Below are positions 35,140 through 43,833 of a stretch of 64,000 bases of DNA, one piece after another (the stretch's first letter is position 1; every line of letters starts with the position of its first letter). The notes under the pieces were generated by a model. It made no database searches, was not told where the DNA came from, and was given only the letters and a program-made list of their open reading frames with translations. Source of the DNA: Chitinophagaceae bacterium. Its GTDB lineage: Bacteria; Bacteroidota; Bacteroidia; Chitinophagales; Chitinophagaceae. A program made the position numbers and the translations under genes. Location of the stretch: positions 124,001-188,000 of the forward strand of contig JADJFD010000005.1 in NCBI GenBank assembly GCA_016708765.1, given 5' to 3'.

Positions 35140-36587
35140 TTATGATTTTAATTTTTCTAATAATATTTTGTTGGTAACTTTTGGATCTGCCTTACCTTTT
35201 GTTTGCTTCATCACTTCACCAACAAATAATGCAAGTAATCCTTTTTCCCTTTTTTGTATTCTTGTACTTTGTCTGCAAATTTATCCAGCACTTGATCAAT
35301 AATTGGTCCGATGGCAGACACATCAGATTCCTGAATTAAATTTTCCTCTTTTGCAATACTAGCTGCTTCTTTATCAGGGTTAGCCAGTAATGCAGGAAAA
35401 ATTTTGGTTGATGCACTGGAGAAGTTCACTTTCCCTTCATCTATCAACGTAATTAAAGACACAAGCTGCTCAGGTTTCAACGGAAATTCTGTTATTTCTT
35501 TTCCATTCTCATTCATCCAAGATTTAACTGGGCCAAGCATCCAGTTAGCTGCCGCTTTATAATTAGTAGTATGTAAAATTATTTGTTCAAAATAGTCGGA
35601 AACTACTCTTTCTTCTGTAAGAACAGAAGCATCATAGTCTGATAACTTTAATTTCGTTGTATATTTTTCAATCCTTTCCTCTGGTAAAACAGGAATACTT
35701 CTTCTTATTTTTTCAATAAACTCATCCTGCAAATGAAATGGCGTTAAATCCGGCTCTGGAAAATAACGATAGTCATCTGCATCCTCTTTATCACGGATAG
35801 CTTGTGTAGTTCCGGTATTCGCATCAAAGCTTCTTGTTTGCTGTTGAATAGTTCCGCCTGCTTCAATAATTTCAATTAATCGCTTTGCTTCTACATCAAT
35901 AGCTCTTTTTACATTGCGGATGGAGTTAAGGTTTTTTACTTCTACCCTTGTACCTAGCTTTGTTTCACCTTTTATCCGCACAGAAATATTCGCATCGCAT
36001 CGAAGGCTTCCTTCTTCCATATTCCCATCACAAACTTCGAGGTAACGAACCAGTTTTCTTATTTCACTAACAAAAGCAAATGCTTCATCACTACTTCTAA
36101 TATCCGGCTCCGTTACTATTTCTATTAGCGGTGTACCTGCCCTGTTGTAATCAATACAAGTGTTTTCATCATCTATGTCATGAATACTTTTTCCAGCATC
36201 TTCTTCCAGATGAATTCTGTTAAGTCGAACATTCTTTTCCGAATCCCCAGCTTTAATAGTTACAAAGCCTGTTTTACAAATTGGCGTTGTATGTTGAGAA
36301 ACCTGATAACCTTTTGGAAGGTCAGGATAAAAATAATTTTTACGGGCAAAATAATTATGCTGTTCTATTTTGCAATGGCAGGCTAGTCCCATCTTAACAG
36401 CATATTCAATCGCTTTGCGATTCATTTTTGGCAAAGTACCTGGATGGCCCAAAGTAATGGGGCTAACATGGGTATTTGGCGCTGCGCCATAGGCAATACT
36501 ATCACCACAAAACAATTTGCTCTGTGTCATCAACTGGGCATGAACTTCTAAACCCACCACTACTTCGTATGCATCAAAATTGAACAT
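35140..36587 (-). CDS. gatB: Asp/Glu-tRNA amidotransferase subunit B, frameshifted near the 3' end
   Basis: GatB of the GatCAB amidotransferase, which converts mischarged Glu-tRNA(Gln) or Asp-tRNA(Asn). Start ATG 36587 (FNFDAYEVVVGLEVHAQL); a GTG 24 bases upstream lies before the -7 box. Motifs: GHPGTLPKMN, ARKNYFYPDLPKGYQ and RSFDANTGTTQ. As written, the frame ends at 35211 in KKDYLHYLLVK. Adding one base to the T5 run at 35242-35246 (A5 on the coding strand) restores the canonical tail GLLALFVGEVMKQTKGKADP, ending at 35140 (about 482 residues). Very likely a sequence indel rather than a biological loss. Confidence 0.9.
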
Positions 36588-36600
36588 ATTTATAAGGCCG

Positions 36601-36608
36601 CAAAAATA
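36601..36608 (-). promoter_or_regulatory. -7 box for gatB
   Basis: On the minus strand TATTTTTG, an exact TAnnTTTG match, 14 bases before ATG 36587. It fixes the start choice for gatB, because the longer frame would begin inside the promoter. Confidence 0.5.
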
Positions 36609-36650
36609 CACTTATAGGCTTTAAGGAAAGCTATCAATTTCCCTAAAATT

Positions 36651-36686
36651 GTAAAAGCCGGATTTGCTAACAAATCCGGCTTTTAC
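36651..36686 (-). terminator. Terminator after the PDZ gene
   Basis: Perfect 16-bp stem GTAAAAGCCGGATTTG / CAAATCCGGCTTTTAC with a 4-base loop, just downstream of the PDZ gene and before the gatB promoter on the same strand. Confidence 0.88.
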
Positions 36687-36704
36687 ACTCTAAAAAGATG
36701 ATGT

Positions 36705-37763
36705 TTATAAATCTGCTGTCTTTATTTTTCGTGGCATTTTTGTTTCTATGTTCATTGATTTTCCGTTACGATTCAATTTTATCATCACAGAAATTTTTTC
36801 TTTGCTTTCTTTAATAGCTTTTACAATATCGTCGGTGCTATTGGTTGTCTTTCCGTCAAATTCCGTAATAATATCATCTTCTTTAATACCTGCTTTTGCA
36901 GCATTGCTCTCTTCATCTACTTCAATTACTTTTACTCCTTTTCCATCATCAGTGTCCTGCACAGATATACCAAGCTTTGGAGCTCCTCCAGAGAAGAATC
37001 TGTACTGATCAATATCTGTACGTAAGCCTCTTATTCTACCTAAATCGGCCATTCCTTTATCTAGTTCTAAATCGTCAAACTTAAAATCGAAGTTCTTACC
37101 ATCACCCATTGACCAAGCATTAACACCTTTCCACTTTGTTAACTCAGCTGTAACTTTTTGCTCTTTTTTATCTCTGAGATAAGTAACTTTTACTTTATCG
37201 CCTGGCTTATGTTTCTTTATTGCAGCAGAAAGGTCATCTGGTTCTTCAATCTTGGTATCTTCAATTTTTATTATAATATCATTTTCTTTTAGCCCTGCTT
37301 TTTCTGCCGCACTTTCTTTTGTTATACTTTTTACTAACACTCCTTTTTCATCTTTTTGAGTGGTAACTCCTAGCATTGCCAGGTTTTCATTGGTAGAATA
37401 CATTCTGAACATATTACCACCTTTACCATCCTTATCTCCTTTTGTTTCGAAATTCCAAACACCGGCACCTGGCATTCTTTCAAAAGTTAGTGCTTCAATA
37501 TCTTTAAGTTTATTCAGTTTCACTTTCAGATCGCCTTCTTTATAATCATCAACTGGCTTACCATTTACTGTTACGTTGTCACCATTTATTTCAATAACCA
37601 CTTTTTCTTCATTATCGTTTTTGGTAGTAACAATAATCTGCCTTACTTCCTTTTTCTCTTTAACTTCTTTAACCTTCTCCTCTTTTTGAGCTACCAATAC
37701 GGAAGGCATAAATAAACCTAGTGCAACAATAAGGATGTTCATTTTTGAAATTGTCTTTCGCAT
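36705..37763 (-). CDS. Exported protein with two PDZ domains
   Basis: 352 residues from ATG 37763 (signal MRKTISKMNILIVALGLFMP, cleavage after VLVA). The frame is open to 37817, but that start lies upstream of the -7 box. After a charged Lys/Glu linker there are two PDZ-like modules: about 130-215 (MLGVTTQKDEKGVLVKSITK, AAEKAGLKENDIIIKIE) and about 265-345 (KLGISVQDTDDGKGVKVIE, AAKAGIKEDDIITEFDGKTT). There is no protease domain, so it is a PDZ-only periplasmic adaptor or a regulated stress protein. The promoter region is rich in inverted CGAAA/TTTCG motifs (see separate entry). Confidence 0.85.
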   Translation of the reverse strand: MRKTISKMNILIVALGLFMPSVLVAQKEEKVKEVKEKKEVRQIIVTTKNDNEEKVVIEINGDNVTVNGKPVDDYKEGDLKVKLNKLKDIEALTFERMPGAGVWNFETKGDKDGKGGNMFRMYSTNENLAMLGVTTQKDEKGVLVKSITKESAAEKAGLKENDIIIKIEDTKIEEPDDLSAAIKKHKPGDKVKVTYLRDKKEQKVTAELTKWKGVNAWSMGDGKNFDFKFDDLELDKGMADLGRIRGLRTDIDQYRFFSGGAPKLGISVQDTDDGKGVKVIEVDEESNAAKAGIKEDDIITEFDGKTTNSTDDIVKAIKESKEKISVMIKLNRNGKSMNIETKMPRKIKTADL

Positions 37764-37783
37764 ATTTTTTAATTTAAAATGAT

Positions 37784-37846
37784 CTACGTCATGTTTCGTA
37801 GACAAATATAACGACATTTTTCGAAATACGAAATGTTTCGGAAATG
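37784..37846 (-). promoter_or_regulatory. Promoter with inverted CGAAA/TTTCG motifs for the PDZ gene
   Basis: On the minus strand there is an exact -7 box TATATTTG (plus-strand 37803-37810). On the plus strand, just upstream of it, TTTCG-AAATA-CGAAA (37819-37833) overlaps CGAAA-TG-TTTCG (37829-37840). In the leader, CTACG-8-CGTAG forms another inverted repeat (37784-37801). Overlapping palindromes around the box suggest a repressor site; BlaI-type repressors of this phylum come to mind, but no regulator gene is nearby. Confidence 0.5.
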
Positions 37847-37901
37847 TTAAATAGCCAACTTGTAGATGAAAGGCATTATTGATTGATAAACGCCTGATCG
37901 A

Positions 37902-38420
37902 CTAATCATAAAGGCGAAGATTAATTGCTTCATAGGTTTTTGCCGGATGGTCATCCACAATATCGTCTCCGATGTATTTCATCTTGCATTTTTCCAAAAC
38001 CTTTATTGAGCCAACGTTCTGGGGCATTGCCCTGCCAACAATCCGGGGAAGTTGTAGTGTATTAAATCCATAGTTAAGAGAAGCGAATGCAGCCTCTGTA
38101 GCATAGCCCTTTCCCCAAGAAGATTTGATGAAACGATAGCCAAGGTCTATTTCATTTCGCTCTGGCCTGGCCTTTAAACCGCACCAACCAATAAATCCTA
38201 GGTTATGTTTTGTATGTACGGCCCAGCGTCCATGATTATATAATACGTATTGTGGTAAAATAGTTTTCTCAAGAATTTCTGATGCATGATTCAAATCTTT
38301 GATAGGATCCAATGTATACTTTATCACTTCCGGGTCTTGATTCAATTCATAAATCAGTTGCACATCATCCATTGTAAATGTGCGAAGGAGTAATCTTTCA
38401 GTTTCTAATATAACATTCAT
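37902..38420 (-). CDS. GNAT N-acetyltransferase, RimJ/RimL type
   Basis: Cytoplasmic acetyl-CoA-dependent acetyltransferase of 172 residues. N-terminal ETERLLLRTFTMDDVQLIY is typical of the RimJ/RimL group; the acetyl-CoA loop appears as WGKGYATEAA, and PQNVGSIKVLEKCKMKYIG is the usual C-terminal motif. The substrate (ribosomal protein N-terminus or small molecule) cannot be told. Transcribed alone. Confidence 0.9.
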   Translation of the reverse strand: MNVILETERLLLRTFTMDDVQLIYELNQDPEVIKYTLDPIKDLNHASEILEKTILPQYVLYNHGRWAVHTKHNLGFIGWCGLKARPERNEIDLGYRFIKSSWGKGYATEAAFASLNYGFNTLQLPRIVGRAMPQNVGSIKVLEKCKMKYIGDDIVDDHPAKTYEAINLRLYD

Positions 38421-38522
38421 TAGTGTAAACCTTTAGTATTTTTACTACCCTGAAAGTGGTATTGCTCAGGGATTTAAAAATCGGATTTTTGAAGTAATTA
38501 TTGATACTTTGAAAATACAATT

Positions 38523-38714
38523 ATGGTTTACATTGTTGCAGGGCTTTTTGCCATTTTCTGTATAGGCGTTATGATCTATGTTGTAAAAGTTTACAAGGAA
38601 GATAAAAAAATAGACCTAAAAGTGGTTACCGAATTGATGATGACGATGACACTTTGCGTCATCCCTGATTTCTATAGTAAACTCTTCACCACTTCAATCA
38701 CTTTTTCCAATTGA
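38523..38714 (+). CDS. Doubtful small membrane ORF
   Basis: 63 codons; the first 22 residues form a convincing TM helix (VYIVAGLFAIFCIGVMIYVV) followed by basic residues (KVYKEDKKIDLK). The second half overlaps the convergent end of alaS by 43 bases and may be read-through. A single-helix small protein is possible; no homologue is recognised. Confidence 0.35.
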   Translation: MVYIVAGLFAIFCIGVMIYVVKVYKEDKKIDLKVVTELMMTMTLCVIPDFYSKLFTTSITFSN

Positions 38715-41287
38715 CTTATATCTTGTCCGCCAGCTGTAGCCAATGTTTTTTGTCCGCCGCCGCCGCCTTTTATTAAAGGAGCAATATGTTCTTTAATGAT
38801 TTGACCTGCATCTAATTTTTTAGCAGCGACAACTGTTTCAGAAATACCAACTGCTACAAATGGTTTCCCATTAATGTTTACACATAAAACTGCTACATGG
38901 TCTCGTAAATGATTTTTCAAATCGAAACAAAGCTTTTTTAAAGCATCGGGATTGCTTACCTCTACAATATCACCAATAAAATTTACTCCGTTAACAATCT
39001 CATCTTTTTCCAGCAATTCATTTCTGATGCCAACCAATTGTCTTGCCACCATAGCATCCACATGCTTTTGCAAAGAAGCATTTTCGATTTGCAGATTTTC
39101 AATTGCCTTCTGAATATCTTTTGGATTTTTCAATGCTTCCCGAAGCGATGACAACAAATTGAATTGCTGATTCATATGATCTTCTGCTTGCTTACCACAA
39201 ACCGCTTCTACTCTTCTTACACCGGCAGCAACAGCAGATTCGCTGGTTAGCTTAAATAAACCTAATTCGCCTGTGGCACCAACATGATTGCCGCCGCATA
39301 ATTCAACTGAATAGTTTGGATCCATGACAACAACCCGTACCACATCACCATACTTCTCTCCAAACAAAGCCATAGCTCCGAGTTTCATGGCTTCATCTTT
39401 CGACATTTCCTTAATTACTACGGGAATATTTTGTCTGATCTTTTCATTTACCAATGCTTCCACTTTGGCAATTTCTTCATCGGTTACTTTGGCAAAATGA
39501 GAAAAATCGAAACGAAGATGTTCTTCATTTACTAATGAGCCTTTTTGGGCAACATGAGTTCCTAAAACAGTTCTTAATGCAGCATGAAGCAAATGTGTGG
39601 CTGAGTGATGTAGTTCTGTATGCTTTCTTTTTGATGCATCAACCTTTGCTACTACTTCACCAGATAAATCATCCGGTATGCTTTCTGCAAAATGGATGAT
39701 GAGATCATTATCTTTTCTAGTATCAATAATAGTGAATGGTGAATTGCCAATAGTCAATATGCCCTTGTCTCCAACTTGTCCGCCACTTTCAGCATAAAAA
39801 GGTGTTGTATCTAAAACAATTTGAAATAACTCTTTTCCTTTTGCTTTTACTTTTCTGTATTTAATCACAGATGCTTTTGCTTCTAAAGAATCGTAGCCTA
39901 CAAATTTATTGGAACCTTCTTTTAGAACAGTCCAGTCTTCCGCATCGACTATAGTAGCGGCACGACTTCGATTTTTTTGCTGTTGCATTTCTGATTCAAA
40001 ACCTTTTTCATCAACGGATAAACTATTTTCAGCAGCTATTAGCCTCGTTAAGTCAACTGGAAAACCAAATGTATCAAACAGTTCAAACGCATCCTTTCCT
40101 GCAATAGTTTTATCTACAACATTGCTTACAATATCATCAATGCGTTTTAATCCTTTATCTAATGTTCTTAAGAATGAGTCTTCTTCTTCTTTTACCACTT
40201 TAGTTACAAAATCAAGCTGTTGCTGTAATTCCGGAAAAACTGTTTCAAACTGCTTTGCTAAAACAGGTACAAGCTGATTGAGCAATGGCTGCTTATAATC
40301 CAAATAAGAATAATAATAACGAACAGCTCTGCGAAGAATTCTGCGAATTACATACCCTGCTCCGGTATTGGATGGCAATTGTCCGTCGGCAATAGTAAAA
40401 CTGATTGCTCTTATATGATCTGCAATTACACGAAAAGCAATAGCCTCTTTGCTATCGCTGCTATCATATTTCTTTTTAGTGATTTTTTCTGTTGCTGCAA
40501 TTGTTCCTGTAAAAATATCTGTGTCGTAATTGCTCTGCTTTCCTTGTAAAACTCTAACCAATCTTTCCAATCCCATTCCGGTATCTACATGTGTAGCAGC
40601 TAGTGGCTCCAGACTACCATCTTTTTTTCTGTTGTATTGAATAAATACATTGTTCCAGATTTCAATTACCTGTGGATGATCTTTATTAACCAGCAAATGA
40701 CCTGGAGTTTGCTTTCTTTCTTCGTCCGTTCTGCAATCAACATGAATTTCACTACAAGGCCCGCAAGGACCAGTATCACCCATTTCCCAAAAATTATCTT
40801 TTTTATTTCCAAATACAATATTATCGTCAGATAAATATTCCTTCCATTTAATTAATGCAATTTTTGAAGCAGGAATATTTTCCATTTCGTCACCCTCAAA
40901 TACAGTTGCATATAGTCTGTCTTTAGGTATCTTATAAACGTCTGTCAATAATTCCCAACTCCATGCAATGGCTTCATTTTTAAAATAATCACCAAAGCTC
41001 CAGTTGCCCAGCATTTCGAACATGGTATGATGATAGGTATCTACACCCACTTCTTCCAGATCGTTGTGCTTACCACTTACCCGCAAACATTTTTGAGTAT
41101 CTGCTATACGACCATAGGGAGGTAATTTATTCCCCAGAAAATAATCCTTGAACTGATTCATACCCGCATTGGTAAACATCAATGTTGGATCATCCTTTAC
41201 AACAATTGGAGCAGAAGGGACTATAGTATGCCCCTTTGAGTAAAAAAAATCCATAAAAGCCTGTCGTATTTCTGCGCTTGTCATCAT
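38672..41287 (-). CDS. alaS: Alanyl-tRNA synthetase
   Basis: Essential cytoplasmic enzyme charging tRNA(Ala), with editing of mischarged Ser/Gly. 871 residues, the normal length. The N-terminal catalytic domain starts AEIRQAFMDFFYSKGH; the editing domain has the zinc/metal motifs HSATHLLHAAL and CGGNHVGATGE; the C-terminal domain ends with the Gly-rich GGGGGQKTLATAGGQ. Start MM at 41287/41284. No T-box or leader peptide is seen in the short upstream region, which instead holds repeats. Confidence 0.97.
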   Translation of the reverse strand: MMTSAEIRQAFMDFFYSKGHTIVPSAPIVVKDDPTLMFTNAGMNQFKDYFLGNKLPPYGRIADTQKCLRVSGKHNDLEEVGVDTYHHTMFEMLGNWSFGDYFKNEAIAWSWELLTDVYKIPKDRLYATVFEGDEMENIPASKIALIKWKEYLSDDNIVFGNKKDNFWEMGDTGPCGPCSEIHVDCRTDEERKQTPGHLLVNKDHPQVIEIWNNVFIQYNRKKDGSLEPLAATHVDTGMGLERLVRVLQGKQSNYDTDIFTGTIAATEKITKKKYDSSDSKEAIAFRVIADHIRAISFTIADGQLPSNTGAGYVIRRILRRAVRYYYSYLDYKQPLLNQLVPVLAKQFETVFPELQQQLDFVTKVVKEEEDSFLRTLDKGLKRIDDIVSNVVDKTIAGKDAFELFDTFGFPVDLTRLIAAENSLSVDEKGFESEMQQQKNRSRAATIVDAEDWTVLKEGSNKFVGYDSLEAKASVIKYRKVKAKGKELFQIVLDTTPFYAESGGQVGDKGILTIGNSPFTIIDTRKDNDLIIHFAESIPDDLSGEVVAKVDASKRKHTELHHSATHLLHAALRTVLGTHVAQKGSLVNEEHLRFDFSHFAKVTDEEIAKVEALVNEKIRQNIPVVIKEMSKDEAMKLGAMALFGEKYGDVVRVVVMDPNYSVELCGGNHVGATGELGLFKLTSESAVAAGVRRVEAVCGKQAEDHMNQQFNLLSSLREALKNPKDIQKAIENLQIENASLQKHVDAMVARQLVGIRNELLEKDEIVNGVNFIGDIVEVSNPDALKKLCFDLKNHLRDHVAVLCVNINGKPFVAVGISETVVAAKKLDAGQIIKEHIAPLIKGGGGGQKTLATAGGQDISQLEKVIEVVKSLL

Positions 41288-41289
41288 AA

Positions 41290-41310
41290 GGTGAATGGTG
41301 AATGGTGAAT
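41290..41310. repeat. Three tandem copies of GGTGAAT
   Basis: GGTGAATGGTGAATGGTGAAT, exact 7-base tandem repeat immediately upstream of alaS. Confidence 0.8.
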
Positions 41311-41345
41311 ACTATATTTTCTTTCGCTGAATAGAGTTACTACAG

Positions 41346-41437
41346 CTGAAGTGTGCGACGCAACAAAACCGACGCATACTTTAAAATTTCGATGATACCT
41401 GCCTGCCGGCAGGCAGGGTAGTACAAAAGCTGGTAAC
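41346..41437. repeat. Dispersed repeat R1, copy 1 (interrupted by a palindrome)
   Basis: It begins CTGAAGTGTGCGACGCAACA, 19 of 20 identical to 62701-62720. The two copies also share GATGATA followed by GTAGTAC and a nearby AGC.GG. In this copy a 20-bp perfect palindrome (41398-41417) sits exactly between GATGATA and GTAGTAC. Confidence 0.65.
41398..41417. repeat. 20-bp perfect palindrome CCTGCCTGCCGGCAGGCAGG
   Basis: The sequence is its own reverse complement across all 20 bases. A related 21-base version is found inside rsfS (49738-49758). The paralogous repeat at 62701 lacks it precisely, giving an empty-site comparison. Confidence 0.85.
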
Positions 41438-41485
41438 ATAATCATTTATCTTATTTTTCGCTGATTTTTACTCAGTGAATTTGGG

Positions 41486-41516
41486 TTGATTTTTGCGGTT
41501 TTAGAGTTTATATTTG
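41486..41516 (+). promoter_or_regulatory. Promoter of the M23 gene at 41588
   Basis: TTG at 41486-41488, a 20-base spacer and an exact TATATTTG at 41509-41516. It lies inside an upstream in-frame extension, which argues for the start at 41588. Confidence 0.65.
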
Positions 41517-41587
41517 TCTACCCTGCAAAGGGAGCAAAGGTAAATTATTCAGATTGCATTTTGCCCAATTGGTTAAGGCTTACCTCA

Positions 41588-42559
41588 ATGAAGAAAATAA
41601 AATACTATTATAATACTAATACGCTTCGCTACGAAAAGCTGGAAACGCCGCTTAGAGTAAGATTGTTGCGGGTTTTTGGGTTTCTGGCCGCTGCGTTGGT
41701 TACGGCAGCTCTTATTTCTTATGTAGCATTTCAATTTATCGGATCGCCAAGAGAAAAAATACTGGCTCAGCAAAACATAGCAATGAAGGAAAACTACAAT
41801 GAATTGGAGACTGAGTTGGAATCGATAGAAAAACAGATGAAAGAACTGGAAAAAAGGGATAATGATGTGTACCGGGCAATTTTTGAAGCCAATCCAATAC
41901 CAGATAGTGCCAGAGCAAAAGAACTGGAAGACGAATTGGAGATTGCAAAAGTAGAGAGAATTAAAGATCACCAACTGGTGGCATCCATTACCGGTACTTT
42001 AAATAATTTGAAAAATCGCATTGCTGCTCAAAAGAAATCGTACGACGAAGTGGATGATTTGGTGAAGGATAAAGAAAAATTACTGGCTCACACTCCGGCC
42101 ATTCAACCAGTAAGTAATAAAGATTTGAACAGAGTGGCTTCCGGTTACGGTTACCGTATTGACCCGGTTTACAAAACCACCAAGTTTCATGCGGGACTTG
42201 ATTTTTCTGCGCCGCAGGGAACGCCTATTTATGCTACGGCAGACGGCACTGTTTCTACCGCTGGGAATTCAGGAAATGGTTATGGCAATCATGTTATCAT
42301 TAACCATGGTTATGGCTATGAAACTTTATACGGACATATGGTGAGAGTGAAAGTAAAAAACGGACAGACTGTTAACCGAGGCGAAGTGATTGGCTGGGTA
42401 GGAAGCACAGGAAAATCCACAGGGCCACATTGCCATTACGAAGTGCATAAATATGGCGAAAAAATAAATCCAATTTACTTTTTCTTTAATGATCTTAGTC
42501 CAGAGCAATTTGATTTATTGCTGAAGAAAGCTGCTGCATCGAATCAAAGTCTTGATTAA
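41588..42559 (+). CDS. Membrane-anchored M23 (LytM) peptidase
   Basis: Cell-wall hydrolase or divisome activator of 323 residues from ATG 41588. A cytoplasmic basic N-terminus leads to one TM helix (about 34-55), a periplasmic coiled coil (about 68-120, ELETELESIEKQMKELEKRD) and a C-terminal LytM domain. The zinc ligands are complete: His and Asp in KFHAGLDFSAP, and the HxH in GPHCHYEVHKYG, so it is probably catalytic. Architecture resembles MepM/NlpD-type proteins. The neighbour downstream is a MerR-type regulator. Confidence 0.9.
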   Translation: MKKIKYYYNTNTLRYEKLETPLRVRLLRVFGFLAAALVTAALISYVAFQFIGSPREKILAQQNIAMKENYNELETELESIEKQMKELEKRDNDVYRAIFEANPIPDSARAKELEDELEIAKVERIKDHQLVASITGTLNNLKNRIAAQKKSYDEVDDLVKDKEKLLAHTPAIQPVSNKDLNRVASGYGYRIDPVYKTTKFHAGLDFSAPQGTPIYATADGTVSTAGNSGNGYGNHVIINHGYGYETLYGHMVRVKVKNGQTVNRGEVIGWVGSTGKSTGPHCHYEVHKYGEKINPIYFFFNDLSPEQFDLLLKKAAASNQSLD

Positions 42560-42682
42560 AATTGTAGTGATGAGTTATTAGCTGAGAAGTTGCGAGACAG
42601 TTGATTTTTCTGTCTCTTTCTTTTTTTCCACACAATATTATCATTGCATATAGCCAATAAACTGGTTGTATCTTTACACCGC

Positions 42683-43228
42683 ATGGGAAAAGGATTATCT
42701 CAAATAACATTTGATTTTGCGCCAGCGGAAGAAGAGGAAAATACACCTATTGCACCGCCTCCTGTTGTAAAAGAAGAGAAGGAGGTAATAGAAGAAAATA
42801 TTCCTGAAACTCCGGTTATTGAAAACAAAGCTACTTCAGGTAAAAGAGGCCGCAAATCTTTAAAGGAAATTGCTTTGCATGCAGACCTGCTGCAAATACC
42901 AGAAGATGATATTCTTTTTAAGAAGCAGTACTATGCTATTGGTGAAGTGGCTGGCATGTTCAGAGAAAATCAATCGCTGATTAGATATTGGGAGACCGAA
43001 TTTGATATTCTGAAACCCCGTAAAAATAGAAAAGGCGACCGTTTTTTTCGTCCGGTTGATGTTAAGAACCTAGTTATGATTTACGATTTACTTCGCCGCC
43101 GCAAATTTACTATTGAAGGAGCCAAAGATTTTTTAAAGAATAACAAAAAAGCTGAGGAAAAATTTGGCATGATACAGTCATTGGAAAAAATAAAAAGCTT
43201 TTTGCTTGAATTGAAAGCAAGTTTATAA
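42683..43228 (+). CDS. MerR-family transcriptional regulator
   Basis: 181 residues from ATG 42683. The first 70 residues are a disordered acidic/Pro-rich extension; the winged-helix MerR domain follows at about 85-150 (KKQYYAIGEVAGMFRENQSL, IRYWETEFDILKPRKNRKGD, RFFRPVDVKNLVMIYDLL) with a short C-terminal helix, too short for an effector-binding domain. No metal-binding Cys are present. Its target is unknown. A TATCTTTA box (one mismatch) lies 7 bases before the ATG. Confidence 0.88.
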   Translation: MGKGLSQITFDFAPAEEEENTPIAPPPVVKEEKEVIEENIPETPVIENKATSGKRGRKSLKEIALHADLLQIPEDDILFKKQYYAIGEVAGMFRENQSLIRYWETEFDILKPRKNRKGDRFFRPVDVKNLVMIYDLLRRRKFTIEGAKDFLKNNKKAEEKFGMIQSLEKIKSFLLELKASL

Positions 43229-43306
43229 GCCCCAATAAGCAACTTTAACATACTTCCTTTCATCATTTGGCCGTTCACCGTTATTTTTACTTTCTATATT
43301 TATTCT

Positions 43307-43828
43307 ATGATGAAAATTATTATTGCATTCATTCTTACCCTTGGTATAGCCAATATTGCTTTTGCTCAAAATCAATACGAAGTATTGATAGAGGGGAAAA
43401 ATGAAAAGTCATTGAAAGGAATTATTTCTCAGGAAGTATTATTGAACGATACAAGTTTTAGATGGTATGCCGACAACCTGAAAGGCTATACGCCTAATGC
43501 CAGTGCTTTAGCAGGTTTAAAAAAACATGCAGACTCCTTGCAGCTTTTAGTTTTTATGGGAACATGGTGCGAAGATTCGCATAGCATCATTCCAAAATTT
43601 TATTCATTGCTCGAAACTTCGGGATTCTCTAAAGACAAGGTTACATTGATTGGAGTGGACAGAGCCAAGAAAACATTGAGTCATCTTACAGAAGCTTTGA
43701 ATATTACAAATGTGCCCACAATTATTGTGATGAAGAAGGGAAAAGAAATTGGCCGGGTGGTAGAGTATGGTAAGTACGGCTTATATGATATGGAATTAGG
43801 AGAAATTATTAAAAAGTTAGATAACTGA
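43307..43828 (+). CDS. Exported thioredoxin-like protein with a single Cys
   Basis: 173 residues with a signal peptide (cleavage after ANIAFA). The thioredoxin fold is recognisable from LLVFMGTWCEDSHSIIPKFY and the cis-Pro NVPTIIVMKKGKEIGR. The active-site motif is W87-C88-E-D-S91, so the second Cys is Ser and the protein contains no other Cys after the signal. It could act as a monothiol reductase/isomerase or have a non-redox role. It converges on the next gene with a 5-base gap. Confidence 0.82.
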   Translation: MMKIIIAFILTLGIANIAFAQNQYEVLIEGKNEKSLKGIISQEVLLNDTSFRWYADNLKGYTPNASALAGLKKHADSLQLLVFMGTWCEDSHSIIPKFYSLLETSGFSKDKVTLIGVDRAKKTLSHLTEALNITNVPTIIVMKKGKEIGRVVEYGKYGLYDMELGEIIKKLDN

Positions 43829-43833
43829 TTCCG

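Noticed and set aside
35236..35262. Programmed -1 frameshift in gatB
   Set aside because: The heptamer is G AAA AAG rather than A AAA AAG, no stimulatory hairpin is seen, and other genes in the window have similar homopolymer breaks.
38757..38775. GCC-rich run (CCGCCGCCGCC) as a structured element
   Set aside because: It is the antisense of the conserved Gly-rich motif at the end of AlaS.
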